From Parascardovia denticolens DSM 10105 = JCM 12538 (GTDB lineage: Bacteria > Actinomycetota > Actinomycetes > Actinomycetales > Bifidobacteriaceae), in NCBI RefSeq assembly GCF_001042675.1, contig NZ_AP012333.1:1116001-1180000 (forward strand): a stretch of 64,000 nucleotides of DNA, in the 5' to 3' direction. The notes beneath the pieces were generated by a model, which searched no databases, was not told where the DNA came from, and worked only from the letters and a program-made list of their open reading frames with translations. The first letter of the stretch is position 1. Each line of letters opens with the position of its first letter. A program made the position numbers and the translations under genes. This document shows, piece by piece, positions 42,877-51,563 of this stretch.

Positions 42877-44334
42877 ATGACCGATAACGAATACGATTCC
42901 CTTCCCCCCAGTTTCGAGCCTTCCGCCAGGAAAGCGTCCCCCCAATCCGCATCTTCGGACGGACGCAAAGGGCATGCGGGATACAAGGGAAAAGGCGCGT
43001 CCTCGGATCAAGGTCTGCCTCCTTCCTATCAGCCCGCCTCGTCACCTTCGCAGACCTCCTCTCGCCCCCGGCAGACGTCTGCGCAGGCAGGGCGGCCTGC
43101 GCAGACCGGACAGACGGGGCAATCCGCACAGGGACGGCAGCCAAGTCGACCGCAGACGGACGCGGAGGGCCAACCACAGTCGATCCCCCCTCGCCGCAAA
43201 GCCCGCACAGCCGCATCCGGCAGCAATGTCATCCCCGCCGGATCCCCCTCTTCCACTAGGAGCGGCGGTCGGCAGGGCCAAGTTCCCGTATCCTCCCTCC
43301 CCTCCCCATCGCCTCTTCCCGCAGGCCCGGGAAGGAATCCGGCTGGCCCATCCGGAACAGGCCCGCAGGCCGCCAGGAGGAAAAAGGCCGGACCTGGCAA
43401 AATCGCCATCCGCGTCATCGCCGCCCTCCTGGCCCTGATTCTCGTCTATCTGCTCTGGATCTTCGGGGTGGTCAATTCCAACCTCAGCCATAAGGACTAC
43501 CTTTCGGCCGCGGCCGACTCCACAGGGTCGACCTGGCTGATCCTGGGATCCGACGCCCGCGATGGCACGACGGGAGGAAGCGCGGACCAGGTGCCGGGAT
43601 TCAGGACGGATACCATCATGGTGCTGACGAAGCCCGCCCATGGCCCTGCCTCACTCATCTCCATCCCGCGCGACTCCTACGTTCAGGTGAACGGCCAGGA
43701 TTCGAAGATCAACGCCGTGGCGGAGCTGTATGGCTATGAGAAACTGGTCGAAGTCGTGGAAGGGGTCACCGGGCAGAAGATCGACCATGTGGTGCAAGTC
43801 GGTTTCGGCGGGCTGGAGACCATCGTCAACGCCTTGGGAGGCGTCCAGCTCTGCTATGACCGGACGGTGAACGACGAAAAATCCGGTCTCCAGTGGATGG
43901 CAGGCTGTCATGCGGCCAATGGACAGACCGCTTTGGCCATGTCCCGCATGCGTTACTCGGATCCTTTGGGCGATTTCGGACGCACCCAACGCCAACGGAT
44001 GGTGATAGCTGCCATCATGAAGAAAGCATCCTCCCCCGCCTTGATTCTCAACCCCATCAGACTCCAGCGGGTCCTGAAGGCCGGACTCGGGTCCATGACG
44101 GTCGACCAGAAGACCTCTCCTTTCACCCTGATTGATATGGCTTTGGCCTTCCGTGCGGCGACAGGAGGGAAAGGCGTCAGCGGCACCGTTTATTACACTT
44201 CGCAGGATTATCAGCCGGCCTCAGGGATAGGCTCCTGTATCCTCTTGGATTCCACCAACAACCACAACCTCTTCTCCCGTCTGGCCCGGGGCGAGCAGGC
44301 TCCGGGGACGGTGGGAGGCCAATCCGCCTCCTGA
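42877..44334 (+). CDS. Second LCP-family protein with long Pro/Ser/Gln-rich cytoplasmic start
   Basis: 485 residues from the ATG at 42877, which has AAGG 6 bases upstream; an ATG at 42871 directly abuts that AAGG. About 165 N-terminal residues are low complexity (QTSAQAGRPAQTGQTGQSAQ). One membrane helix (about 173-193; VIAALLALILVYLLWIFGVV), then an LCP domain: TWLILGSDARDG, GFRTDTIMVLTKP, LISIPRDSYVQVNG, GGVQLCYD and MSRMRYSDPLGDFGRTQRQR. The Arg pair of the lipid-binding pocket is partly changed compared with the first LCP gene (SRMRYSDP against ARIRHGIG). Probably another ligase for the same or a second polymer. Confidence 0.88.
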   Translation: MTDNEYDSLPPSFEPSARKASPQSASSDGRKGHAGYKGKGASSDQGLPPSYQPASSPSQTSSRPRQTSAQAGRPAQTGQTGQSAQGRQPSRPQTDAEGQPQSIPPRRKARTAASGSNVIPAGSPSSTRSGGRQGQVPVSSLPSPSPLPAGPGRNPAGPSGTGPQAARRKKAGPGKIAIRVIAALLALILVYLLWIFGVVNSNLSHKDYLSAAADSTGSTWLILGSDARDGTTGGSADQVPGFRTDTIMVLTKPAHGPASLISIPRDSYVQVNGQDSKINAVAELYGYEKLVEVVEGVTGQKIDHVVQVGFGGLETIVNALGGVQLCYDRTVNDEKSGLQWMAGCHAANGQTALAMSRMRYSDPLGDFGRTQRQRMVIAAIMKKASSPALILNPIRLQRVLKAGLGSMTVDQKTSPFTLIDMALAFRAATGGKGVSGTVYYTSQDYQPASGIGSCILLDSTNNHNLFSRLARGEQAPGTVGGQSAS

Positions 44335-44426
44335 TTTGACCGTCGTCCGCCGCTCATAGCCCGCGGTGATGGGCAACTGCGGACGGCTGACAATGCCTGC
44401 TGGATTTCCGCAGTCCCCTCCGTCAC

Positions 44427-44435
44427 TTATCCACA
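44427..44435 (+). promoter_or_regulatory. DnaA box
   Basis: A third perfect TTATCCACA, about 95 bases before the EccC-like ATPase gene. Confidence 0.5.
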
Positions 44436-44529
44436 CGTCGGAAAGCCAATGTTTTCCGGCGTGTTTCACGTTTATCCCCATTCGCTTCCTATGATGGACA
44501 GGCCGAGTCTTCCCTGTCAGACTGGAAGC

Positions 44530-46650
44530 ATGAGCAAAGCACGTTCCCGAAACACGAATACGGAACCCGAGATAGTCAGAAGGACCGCCCGATGGGACTT
44601 CCTTTCCTCCCTCCTGCCCAATTTGGCTGGGGTAATTGGGCAGGGGGTCATGCTCGTCTTCATGCTGGTCGGCCATAACTACCTCTACCTGGTCTTCCTA
44701 GTCCCCGGCCTCATCTCCTCACTCGCCTTCGTCTTCATCATTGTGGTCCGCTACGAGGAAGAAAAACGCCGTCTTCAATCGCAGAAGAAAACAGCTGGTC
44801 TTGGCGACCGACCGGAGTCGAGTAAGGATTCCGCCCTCACCCACCCCGGAACTTCCCCCTTTCCCGGGGAAGGCATCTCCTCTCCAGGAGACCCTTTGCA
44901 GGTCAGCGCCAACGCCTTGGGGCAATATCTTCCAGCGGAGGAATCCCCCGTATCCGGAATCAAGGAGGGCCAGGCCGATAGTTTGAACTGGAGACGGATT
45001 GTGGCCCTCTGGCTGAGGTCGGATTCATCTCCTCAAGCGGCTGTCCTTTCTTCAAGCGCCACGACCCATTCGGATGCGGTTGAAGTCGGGATGCCTCCGG
45101 CGACAGTCGATTCTTCCGATTTTCCCCGCCCTTCATCTTTATCCATCATCCTTGGATCCTGCCTCCTGCCGGGAAAGGACGCTCCGCAGAAGGCGCCTTT
45201 GGCGATAGACCTGAACCGTCAAGGCCCTCATGCCTTAGTCGCCGGAACGACCGGCTCCGGCAAATCCCTTTTCCTGGAGAACTGGTGTCTGTCCCTCGCC
45301 TGTCACTACTCCCCTCAGGAACTTCATTTCATCTTTCTTGACTTCAAGGGCGGAGCCACTTTCCAAACCCTACGCCGCCTGCCCCACACGGTCGGCAATG
45401 TGTCCGACCTGGATATCGCCCATGCCTTACGGGCCCTTCTCGCCATCGAAGAAGAGCTGAAGCGCCGAGAGACCCTGGTCCAAGAGCAGCGGTGTTCGAA
45501 TATCGACCAGCTGTCTGACCCGCCCGCCCGGCTGATCATCGTCGTCGACGAATTCCACGCTTTAAAGGAGGCTTTGCCGGATTACATACCCCGTCTGGTC
45601 TCCCTCGCCGCCCTGGGACGCTCCCTCGGCATGCATCTGATCGCCTGCACCCAAAGCCCCATGGGCCAAATCAGCAACGAGATGAAGGCGAACCTTTCCC
45701 TCCATATCTGCCTGCGCGTGCGCGACCCACTCCAATCCATCGACCTCCTGTCCACTCCCCTGGCCGCATCCATCAGCCCTCAGGAGCCGGGCATCGGTTA
45801 TCTGAACGATGGCGATTCCTGTTTCCCCTTCCGCTGTTTCACCAGAAGCCCCCATGAAAGCCAGCGCTTGGTATCCGAAATCAAGGCCGCCGCCCGATTC
45901 ATGGCTTGCGCCAGGAATGAGAGACCCACCATCCGACTTTTCAGCCGTCCCCTTCCCCGGTCCCTGCCGTGGGCAGAGCTCCCGCCCGCGAAAGAGCCCT
46001 CCCCCTCTTCCCTGCTACTGGGTCTCCAAGATGACGGCGTCGTCACCAGCCCATGGTTCCTCCCTTTGGACGGACGTACCCTGGCCGTCATAGCCCCACG
46101 GGGGTGCGGGAAAAGCACCGTTCTCGCCATCATCCTCCGCTCCTTTCTGGCTCTCCACAGCGGACAGGGGCCTCCGCCGAACCGTCTGGCCTTGTGCGAC
46201 GACGCCGAGCCCTTCCTTGACCCCTTCGGTGCGGGCCTGCCCGAAGCTCCGGGACCTTCTTTCGGAAAGTTCAGCCAGGATTCTTTGAATGATCAGGACC
46301 GGGCAAGTCCCATCCCCCCGTTGGCGCAAGACCTGAAAGAAGCCGTCGCCTGCCCGGGCGTATCCTTCATCCATTCCCGCGAGGATTTCACTCATGCCGA
46401 CCGGGACCCTCACACCACCCTCATCTACACCGTTTCGGAGGCCCATCTTGTCCATTATCCGCAAAATTGCCAAGCTCGCATCATCATCCCCAGCCGGGAC
46501 AAGGCCACAGACCTGCTCTGGGGCTTGCCTTCCGAGCTCCTATCGGACACTTACCTAGGAAAATCCCGGATTCCCGGCAGAGGGTTTTATTGGGAGGAGA
46601 CTCCAATCCCCGTCCAATTCTTCACCCAACTGGATGGGGGCACCCCCTGA
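44530..46650 (+). CDS. FtsK/SpoIIIE-type ATPase of the EccC/EssC (type VII secretion) kind
   Basis: 706 residues from the ATG at 44530 (GGAAG upstream); the longer frame adds an unlikely piece. Two membrane helices near the start (about 28-72; GVIGQGVMLVFMLVGHNYLY, LVFLVPGLISSLAFVFIIVV), then a spacer and a first ATPase domain: Walker A VAGTTGSGKSLFLEN (about 239), FIFLDFKGGATFQTLRRLPH, Walker B LIIVVDEFHAL (about 338) and LGRSLGMHLIACTQSPMGQI. A second, weaker ATPase domain has LAVIAPRGCGKSTVLAIIL (about 520). This order is that of EccC/EssC coupling ATPases, which have three such domains; the last is missing. No WXG100 or other secretion gene is adjacent; whiB follows. Confidence 0.8.
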   Translation: MSKARSRNTNTEPEIVRRTARWDFLSSLLPNLAGVIGQGVMLVFMLVGHNYLYLVFLVPGLISSLAFVFIIVVRYEEEKRRLQSQKKTAGLGDRPESSKDSALTHPGTSPFPGEGISSPGDPLQVSANALGQYLPAEESPVSGIKEGQADSLNWRRIVALWLRSDSSPQAAVLSSSATTHSDAVEVGMPPATVDSSDFPRPSSLSIILGSCLLPGKDAPQKAPLAIDLNRQGPHALVAGTTGSGKSLFLENWCLSLACHYSPQELHFIFLDFKGGATFQTLRRLPHTVGNVSDLDIAHALRALLAIEEELKRRETLVQEQRCSNIDQLSDPPARLIIVVDEFHALKEALPDYIPRLVSLAALGRSLGMHLIACTQSPMGQISNEMKANLSLHICLRVRDPLQSIDLLSTPLAASISPQEPGIGYLNDGDSCFPFRCFTRSPHESQRLVSEIKAAARFMACARNERPTIRLFSRPLPRSLPWAELPPAKEPSPSSLLLGLQDDGVVTSPWFLPLDGRTLAVIAPRGCGKSTVLAIILRSFLALHSGQGPPPNRLALCDDAEPFLDPFGAGLPEAPGPSFGKFSQDSLNDQDRASPIPPLAQDLKEAVACPGVSFIHSREDFTHADRDPHTTLIYTVSEAHLVHYPQNCQARIIIPSRDKATDLLWGLPSELLSDTYLGKSRIPGRGFYWEETPIPVQFFTQLDGGTP

Positions 46651-46766
46651 CTCATCCGCAAGAGGGATTCTCCCGTTTTTCTTATCTTTTTTAGGTAAAA
46701 GGCTTGCCAAAACGCTCATTTCGTGCTTATCTCTATATAGGACATTTACTGTAAGAGGAGGCTTCC

Positions 46767-47039
46767 GTGAGCAGTTCCCAGGATTGGCGGGCGAAAGCGG
46801 CGTGCCGCGATAAGGATCCCGAGCTTTTCTTCCCCGTCGGCAACACTGGTCCAGCCCTTCAACAGATTGAAGAGGCCAAGGCCGTTTGCCGTACTTGCGC
46901 TGTCGTCGATGAATGCTTGAAGACCGCATTGGACACCAACCAGGATTATGGCGTTTGGGGCGGATACAGCGAAGATGAGCGCCGTGCCCTGAAGCGCAAG
47001 TATATGAGGGCCCGTCGTAGCGGCATGCGTATGCATTAA
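46767..47039 (+). CDS. WhiB-family iron-sulfur transcriptional regulator
   Basis: 90 residues, GTG start with AGGAGG 6 bases upstream. Four cysteines for a [4Fe-4S] cluster (RAKAACRDKDPELFFPVG, then CRTCAVVDEC), followed by the family turn GVWGGYSEDER and a basic C-terminal end (LKRKYMRARRSGMRMH) that contacts DNA. The short N-terminus resembles the WhiB2/WhmD group, linked to cell division and septation, but subgroup assignment is tentative. Ends at an unusually long terminator. Promoter not clear. Confidence 0.9.
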   Translation: MSSSQDWRAKAACRDKDPELFFPVGNTGPALQQIEEAKAVCRTCAVVDECLKTALDTNQDYGVWGGYSEDERRALKRKYMRARRSGMRMH

Positions 47040-47190
47040 ACGACAGCGTATCAAGCAGGCACAGGCAATAGGCGCCAACCGCCGATGCCGCGTTGCGGAC
47101 GGCCGGACCGCAGATGAAACGGACGACAGGCATCGGATGATTATCACGATTCATCATCATGATTCATCGCCGCGATGTCGGAAAGACCAG

Positions 47191-47240
47191 AAAGAGGAGG
47201 CTTGGAACCGAATGATTCCAAGCCTCCTCTTTCTTTTATT
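47191..47240 (+). terminator. Strong intrinsic terminator after whiB
   Basis: AAAGAGGAGGCTTGGAA pairs perfectly (17 bp) with TTCCAAGCCTCCTCTTT over an 8-base loop, then TCTTTTATTCTTTG. The region 47040-47416 is otherwise without a gene; 47265-47330 has pyrimidine-rich GCGCCTTTTT-like words. Confidence 0.92.
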
Positions 47241-47416
47241 CTTTGTCTTTTGCGCCTTTTTCTCTGCGCCTTTTCCTCCTGCATCTTCTCCTCCGCGCCT
47301 TTTTGCCCTGCATTTTTGTCCTATATCTTCCACTCTTCGCCCGTCTGGTAGCCGCTTCCTATCCGGGTCCCCAGCGCTTATCCGCTAGCGCCTGTCTATC
47401 TGATGCCCATCACCCA

Positions 47417-48925
47417 TCACTCCGTCGCCCGCAAGGTGATGGACATGGTCACCCGGGTCCCATGGGGATAGTTGGATTCCCACGTAATCGAACCATCGAA
47501 ATCATTGGTCACGAAAGTGTTGATGATCTGAGTGCCCAGACCGGATCCCGAAGACCGCGCCGCCGACCCTTTTTCGTCGGTCTCCGACCCCAAACCGTTC
47601 CCATCGTCCTCGACCAGGATGTTGAGCTTCTTCCCGCTCCTCCCGACCGAAATGTTGATCGTGCCCTCCGTCCGGTCCTCGAAACCGTGCTCCACGCAAT
47701 TGGTCACCAGCTCCGTCAGGACCAAGGAGAGCGGGGTGGCGTCCTGGGCGGCCATAGTGCCAAATTTGCCCAGATAGGAGATGCTGATGTGCTGCTCATC
47801 GGTCGAAGCTACCTCTACGGCCATATGCAAGAGGTTGGCGATCACCTTGTCGAAGTCGACGTTCTCATCAGCGGTCTTGCTCAACCCCTCATGGACGACG
47901 GCGATGGTCTCGATCCGGCGCATAGCTTCCTGCAGCTCCTTGCGCACTTCCTGATTGGAGGTCCGCCGAGCCTGCAAACGCAGGAGGGAGGAGACGGCCT
48001 GGAGGTTGTTCTTCACCCGATGGTGGATTTCGGCGATGGTCGCGTCCTTGGTCTCCAGTTCCCGTTCGCGGCGACGGACTTCGGTCACGTCCCGGCAGAG
48101 GATCACGGCCCCGGTCCGCTCCCCCCGATGGTAGAGGGGGAAAGACCGCATGGCGATGGAACTGTTCCTGGTGGTGATTTCGGCGTCGGCGAAGAACTTG
48201 CCGGCCAGGACTCCCGGCAGAGCCTCGGTGAAGGTTTCGGAGGCGTCCGATTTGCTGAATTGGTCGGTCACATACTGGCTGAGATACCGTCCGACCATAT
48301 CGGTCGCCACCCCCAGACGCCGCAGACAACTGACGGCGTTGGGGGCGGCGTATTCCACGATCCCCTCCTCCGACAGGACCAGGAAGCCGTCGGAGACGCG
48401 GGGATCATGCCTTTGTTTGGAAAGAAGATCGCATTTATAAGGGAAAGACCCTTCCCCCACCATGTCGAAGAGGGCGTGGCCGACCCTGATGCTCTCCGAT
48501 TCGTAATGCCCATTGGCGAGTCGGGTGATCATGTTGGTCTCGCGGATGAGCACGCCCAGAATCCTCTCATCCCTGCGAATGGGGACGACGTCATCGCATA
48601 CGGTCGCCGTGCCCACCATCCGGTAATGGTCGATCCCCGTCGTGTCCTTCCCGCTCAAGGCGTCCCTGACAAGAGGGTCCAAGATGGTCGGCAACACCTG
48701 TCCGACCATGTCCTCCACCTGGCGGGAGACGACGGTCGAAGAGCGGCACTGAGCGGCGATGATAAGCCCGTCCCTGCCGTCGTGGAAGATCGGGATGACC
48801 ATCAGCAGGTCGGCGAAACTCAAATCGGCCATGACCTGCCAGTCGTCGATGAGCTTGCGCAGCCAAGCTTTGTCTTCGTCTTCCAAACTGGTGCTGCGGG
48901 CGAATACGTCAGTGAAATCTGTCAT
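47417..48925 (-). CDS. pdtaS: Soluble sensor histidine kinase, PdtaS type
   Basis: 502 residues from the ATG at 48925; a TTG nine codons earlier is possible. No membrane helix. N-terminal GAF-like sensor domain (about 1-150), PAS domain (about 180-300; SDGFLVLSEEGIVEYAAPNA), HisKA_2 dimerisation helix with the phospho-His in AEIHHRVKNNLQAVSSLLRL (about 311) and HWE/HisKA_2-type ATPase domain (LTELVTNCVEHGF about 412, VEDDGNGLG, SGSGLGTQIINTF). This is the cytoplasmic kinase that phosphorylates the ANTAR regulator PdtaR in mycobacteria; pdtaR here is at 8669-9364, so the pair is split. Convergent with whiB. Confidence 0.9.
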   Translation of the reverse strand: MTDFTDVFARSTSLEDEDKAWLRKLIDDWQVMADLSFADLLMVIPIFHDGRDGLIIAAQCRSSTVVSRQVEDMVGQVLPTILDPLVRDALSGKDTTGIDHYRMVGTATVCDDVVPIRRDERILGVLIRETNMITRLANGHYESESIRVGHALFDMVGEGSFPYKCDLLSKQRHDPRVSDGFLVLSEEGIVEYAAPNAVSCLRRLGVATDMVGRYLSQYVTDQFSKSDASETFTEALPGVLAGKFFADAEITTRNSSIAMRSFPLYHRGERTGAVILCRDVTEVRRRERELETKDATIAEIHHRVKNNLQAVSSLLRLQARRTSNQEVRKELQEAMRRIETIAVVHEGLSKTADENVDFDKVIANLLHMAVEVASTDEQHISISYLGKFGTMAAQDATPLSLVLTELVTNCVEHGFEDRTEGTINISVGRSGKKLNILVEDDGNGLGSETDEKGSAARSSGSGLGTQIINTFVTNDFDGSITWESNYPHGTRVTMSITLRATE

Positions 48926-49059
48926 AGTCTCATTGTAGTGCCCGAGGGACAAGACATGACGCGCCGTCGCGGAAGATGGACAGGCAGGGCTGAGGACATT
49001 CCGGCAAAGCGGGAAGTCGATGATAGACTAGGGGAAGAAGGCGGCGCTCAAAGGCAATC

Positions 49060-49140
49060 AAAGATAATCACAACAGGAATCAACGGTAATCAACAGGAAC
49101 CAAAAGTAAGAAACGGTGATCAACGGCAATTCATCGCAAT
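49060..49140. repeat. Degenerate ATCAACRGGAA words upstream of the hemolysin-III gene
   Basis: Near-copies such as AATCACAACAGGAATCAACGG and TAATCAACAGGAACC follow each other without fixed period in a spacer that holds no other signal. Confidence 0.45.
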
Positions 49141-49159
49141 CACTGGCAGGAGGCTTGGC

Positions 49160-50122
49160 ATGGTCGATAAACAAGTTCGGATGGTCGATAAGCGGAATCA
49201 GACAATCAATGAAGAGGCTGAGGACGAGGGGAAGGCAGACAGGGCCTCCGGCAACGGTCCGCAGGCCTCGCTCCCCGAAGTGAGCGATCAAGCCGTGGAT
49301 CAGGTGCGCAAGGCTCGCATGGCCAGAGACCAGGCCAAAGCGGATTCGATCCGCATGAAATCGCGGGCCAAGGCGGACCGGATCCTAGCCAAAGGCGAGT
49401 ACAAGGCCAGCGTCATCGAACAGAAAGCCCGCGGCACCTACAAGAAGAAGGTCCGTCTGGATGTCCACGGGCGGCCCAAACCCGCCATGCGCGGTTGGAT
49501 CCACCTGGTCACGGCTCCCCTGGCCCTGGCCGCCGGAATCGTCCTCATATGCCTGGCTCCCAACGCTGGGACGAAATGGGCCTGCGCCGTCTTCATGACC
49601 AGCTCCCTCATCCTTTTCACTAATTCCGCCATCTACCACGTGGGCGACTGGTCTCCCAAAGTAACCGACGTGCTTCGCAGGATTGATCACGTCAATATCT
49701 TCCTGCTCATCGCCGGGACCTACACCCCGGTCTCCTTCGCTTTGGAAGAACGGTGGCGCGTCATCATCATCGCCAGCATGTGGATCTTCACCGCCATCGC
49801 CCTCATCATCCACGTGATTTGGATCAACGCCCCCCGCTGGCTTTACACCATCATCTACATCGTCTTCGGGGTCTCCGGAGTGGGGTTCCTGGACCTCTTC
49901 TGGCGGTCGCCTTACGCGGGTCCAGCCGTCGTCTGGCTGATCGTCGCCGGCGGCGCCTGCTACATCCTGGGAGCCATCGTCTACGGCCTGCGGAAGCCGG
50001 ACCCCTGGCCCATGGTCTACGGCTTCCATGAGATCTTCCATACCGGGACGGTCCTCGGCTATGCCTGCCATGTAGTGGCGATTTACTTCGTGATCGTCTC
50101 CTTGATGCAGGCCGCCCATTAG
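49160..50122 (+). CDS. Hemolysin III family (PAQR-like) membrane protein
   Basis: 320 residues from the ATG at 49160, with AGGAGG 7 bases upstream; a far longer open frame exists upstream but is antisense to pdtaS. About 110 N-terminal residues are charged and helical (KARMARDQAKADSIRMKSRA), not found in typical 210-residue members. Seven membrane helices follow, with the family's conserved Ser/His/Asp residues: FTNSAIYHVGDWS, RIDHVNIFLLIAGTYTPVSF and MVYGFHEIFHTGTVLGYACH, which form a zinc site in PAQR proteins. Despite the name, haemolysis is not generally shown; roles in lipid or membrane homeostasis are proposed. Confidence 0.87.
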   Translation: MVDKQVRMVDKRNQTINEEAEDEGKADRASGNGPQASLPEVSDQAVDQVRKARMARDQAKADSIRMKSRAKADRILAKGEYKASVIEQKARGTYKKKVRLDVHGRPKPAMRGWIHLVTAPLALAAGIVLICLAPNAGTKWACAVFMTSSLILFTNSAIYHVGDWSPKVTDVLRRIDHVNIFLLIAGTYTPVSFALEERWRVIIIASMWIFTAIALIIHVIWINAPRWLYTIIYIVFGVSGVGFLDLFWRSPYAGPAVVWLIVAGGACYILGAIVYGLRKPDPWPMVYGFHEIFHTGTVLGYACHVVAIYFVIVSLMQAAH

Positions 50123-50154
50123 GTTTCCGACCAGAGCGGGCGGAAGCGGGACCG

Positions 50155-50252
50155 GCAGCCTGCAGTCAGACATCAGCCACGGCCATCAGTTATCAGCCAG
50201 CGGGTATCAGGCGTCAGACAGAAATCAAGTCAGCTAGCCATCAGCCAGTATA
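50155..50252. repeat. Degenerate ATCAGCCA words between convergent genes
   Basis: CATCAGCCA, TATCAGCCAG, TATCAGGCGTCAG and CATCAGCCAG occur in under 100 bases between the hemolysin-III and greA genes. No terminator was recognised there. Confidence 0.5.
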
Positions 50253-50270
50253 GAAACCCCGCAATCCCGA

Positions 50271-50747
50271 TCACAAAGGCTTGGCGTTCTTGATGATGAC
50301 GGTGATCTCACGCCCATTGGGGGCGGCATAGGTCACCGTATCCCCCTTCTTCTTCCCGTTGATGGCCGCTCCGATGGGCGACTCAGGACTGATGATGTCG
50401 AAATCGGTGGCCACAGCCAGATCATGGGACCCCAGGACGTAGGTCATCTCGTTTCCGGCGATTTCCAAGACCACCAAAGACCCCGGACCCACCTTGCCGG
50501 CCTTGGGCGCCTTGAGGATCTGGGAATCGCGGAGCTTGACGGTCAGCTCTTGGATGCGTCCTTCGTTCTTCCCCTGTTCCTCGCGAGCGGCCTGATAACC
50601 GCCGTTCTCGCTCAAATCCCCTTCGGCCCGGGCCGCGGCGATCTTCGCTTTGATCTCTTCGCGCAAGTCCCCTTCCCGATAGGTCAGTTCTTCCTTCAAC
50701 TTGTCATATGCTTCCTGCGTCAGCAAATAGACTTTTTCTTCAGCCAT
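50271..50747 (-). CDS. greA: Transcription elongation factor GreA
   Basis: 158 residues. It enters the RNA polymerase secondary channel and stimulates cleavage of backtracked RNA. N-terminal coiled coil (about 1-75) with acidic tip LSENGGYQAAREEQGKNEGR (about 44-63) and C-terminal FKBP-like domain with SPIGAAINGKKKGDTVTYAAPNG (shown in part: GAAINGKKKGDTVTYAAPNG). Full length. It starts with an AAAGGAGTC ribosome site. Downstream of the FKBP gene on the same strand. Confidence 0.95.
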   Translation of the reverse strand: MAEEKVYLLTQEAYDKLKEELTYREGDLREEIKAKIAAARAEGDLSENGGYQAAREEQGKNEGRIQELTVKLRDSQILKAPKAGKVGPGSLVVLEIAGNEMTYVLGSHDLAVATDFDIISPESPIGAAINGKKKGDTVTYAAPNGREITVIIKNAKPL

Positions 50748-50844
50748 AATGACTCCTTTGCGTTACGACTTTATGATTGTCCCCGGCCGTCCGCCTGGCC
50801 CTGCGCTCCTTCCACGGTGCCAGAGGCGCTCAGCCGCGGGGGCT

Positions 50845-51264
50845 TCAACGCCCTTGAGTGGTGGAGATGATATCGATGACGAAGACTAGAGTATCGCCAC
50901 CACCGATGCCGGCCGAAGGGATGCCGCGGGAACCGTAGCCATACTCAGGCGGAATGGATACCACCAGGCGGGAGCCGACGTTGTGGCCCGGGACCAGTTG
51001 GTCCCATCCACGGATGACCTGCCCTACGCCGATGGCGAAAGTCGCAGGCTGATGACGGTCGAAACTGGAGTCGAAGGGGGTCTCCTTGCCCCAAACCACC
51101 CCATGGTAGTTGACGGTCACCACGTCGCCCTTGCGGACCACAGGGCCATCCCCTTCCACCAATTCCACGCCTTTCAGCCCGGCAGGGGCATGTTCGGTGG
51201 GGAAAGACAAGGTTGGGGCGGCGCCAAATTCGGCATTGACTTCCGGCATCTCAGATACGGTCAT
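50845..51264 (-). CDS. FKBP-type peptidyl-prolyl cis-trans isomerase
   Basis: 139 residues from the ATG at 51264 (AAGGAGATTAC upstream); the longer frame reads through the tRNA gene. Single FKBP domain: GDVVTVNYHGVVWGKETPFD (about 46-65), FAIGVGQVIRGWDQLVPGHN (about 75-94), IPPEYGYGSRGIPSAGIGGG (about 104-123) and LVFVIDII. The aromatic proline-pocket residues are retained. No signal peptide, so a cytoplasmic folding helper. It starts 20 bases after the tRNA-Leu(TAA) 3' end on the same strand, so its message is probably released by tRNA processing. Confidence 0.93.
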   Translation of the reverse strand: MTVSEMPEVNAEFGAAPTLSFPTEHAPAGLKGVELVEGDGPVVRKGDVVTVNYHGVVWGKETPFDSSFDRHQPATFAIGVGQVIRGWDQLVPGHNVGSRLVVSIPPEYGYGSRGIPSAGIGGGDTLVFVIDIISTTQGR

Positions 51265-51284
51265 GTAATCTCCTTTTCCATTCG

Positions 51285-51367
51285 TGCCTCGAGCGGGACT
51301 CGAACCCGCAAGACAATAAAGTCGGCGGATTTTAAGTCCGCTGCGTCTACCATTTCGCCATCGAGGC
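51285..51367 (-). tRNA. tRNA-Leu (anticodon TAA)
   Basis: 83 nt, class II. Acceptor GCCTCGA/TCGAGGC, anticodon stem GCGGA/TCCGC with loop CTTAAAA giving TAA, a long variable arm (CGACTTTATTGTCTT) and T arm GCGGG TTCGAGT CCCGC. Discriminator A. No encoded CCA. Confidence 0.95.
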
Positions 51368-51478
51368 GGCTGCCGACGACGGTCTTCAGCGGCCGGCAGT
51401 CTGGCAACCTCTTCATTATGCCACAAGGTTAGGTCTATGTCTAGGAAAGACAAATCGGTTTAAGGAAGATAAGCCTCT

Positions 51479-51503
51479 CAGCTTGGGCCTGGACCCCAAG
51501 CTG
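51479..51503. other. Perfect 9-bp hairpin downstream of ppx
   Basis: CAGCTTGGG pairs with CCCAAGCTG over a 7-base loop. It could end the minus-strand ppx transcript, but neither side has a T tract. Flanking sequence repeats AGCTT- and AGCCT-like words. Confidence 0.4.
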
Positions 51504-51563
51504 GTCCTCAGCTTTGACCAGGAGCTTCGGTCTGACCCTAAGGTCTTGAGCATCAGCCTAAGC

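Noticed and set aside
47243-49159. Long 5' extension of the hemolysin-III open frame
   Set aside because: It is antisense to pdtaS; the ATG at 49160 has an AGGAGG ribosome site and gives the expected protein.
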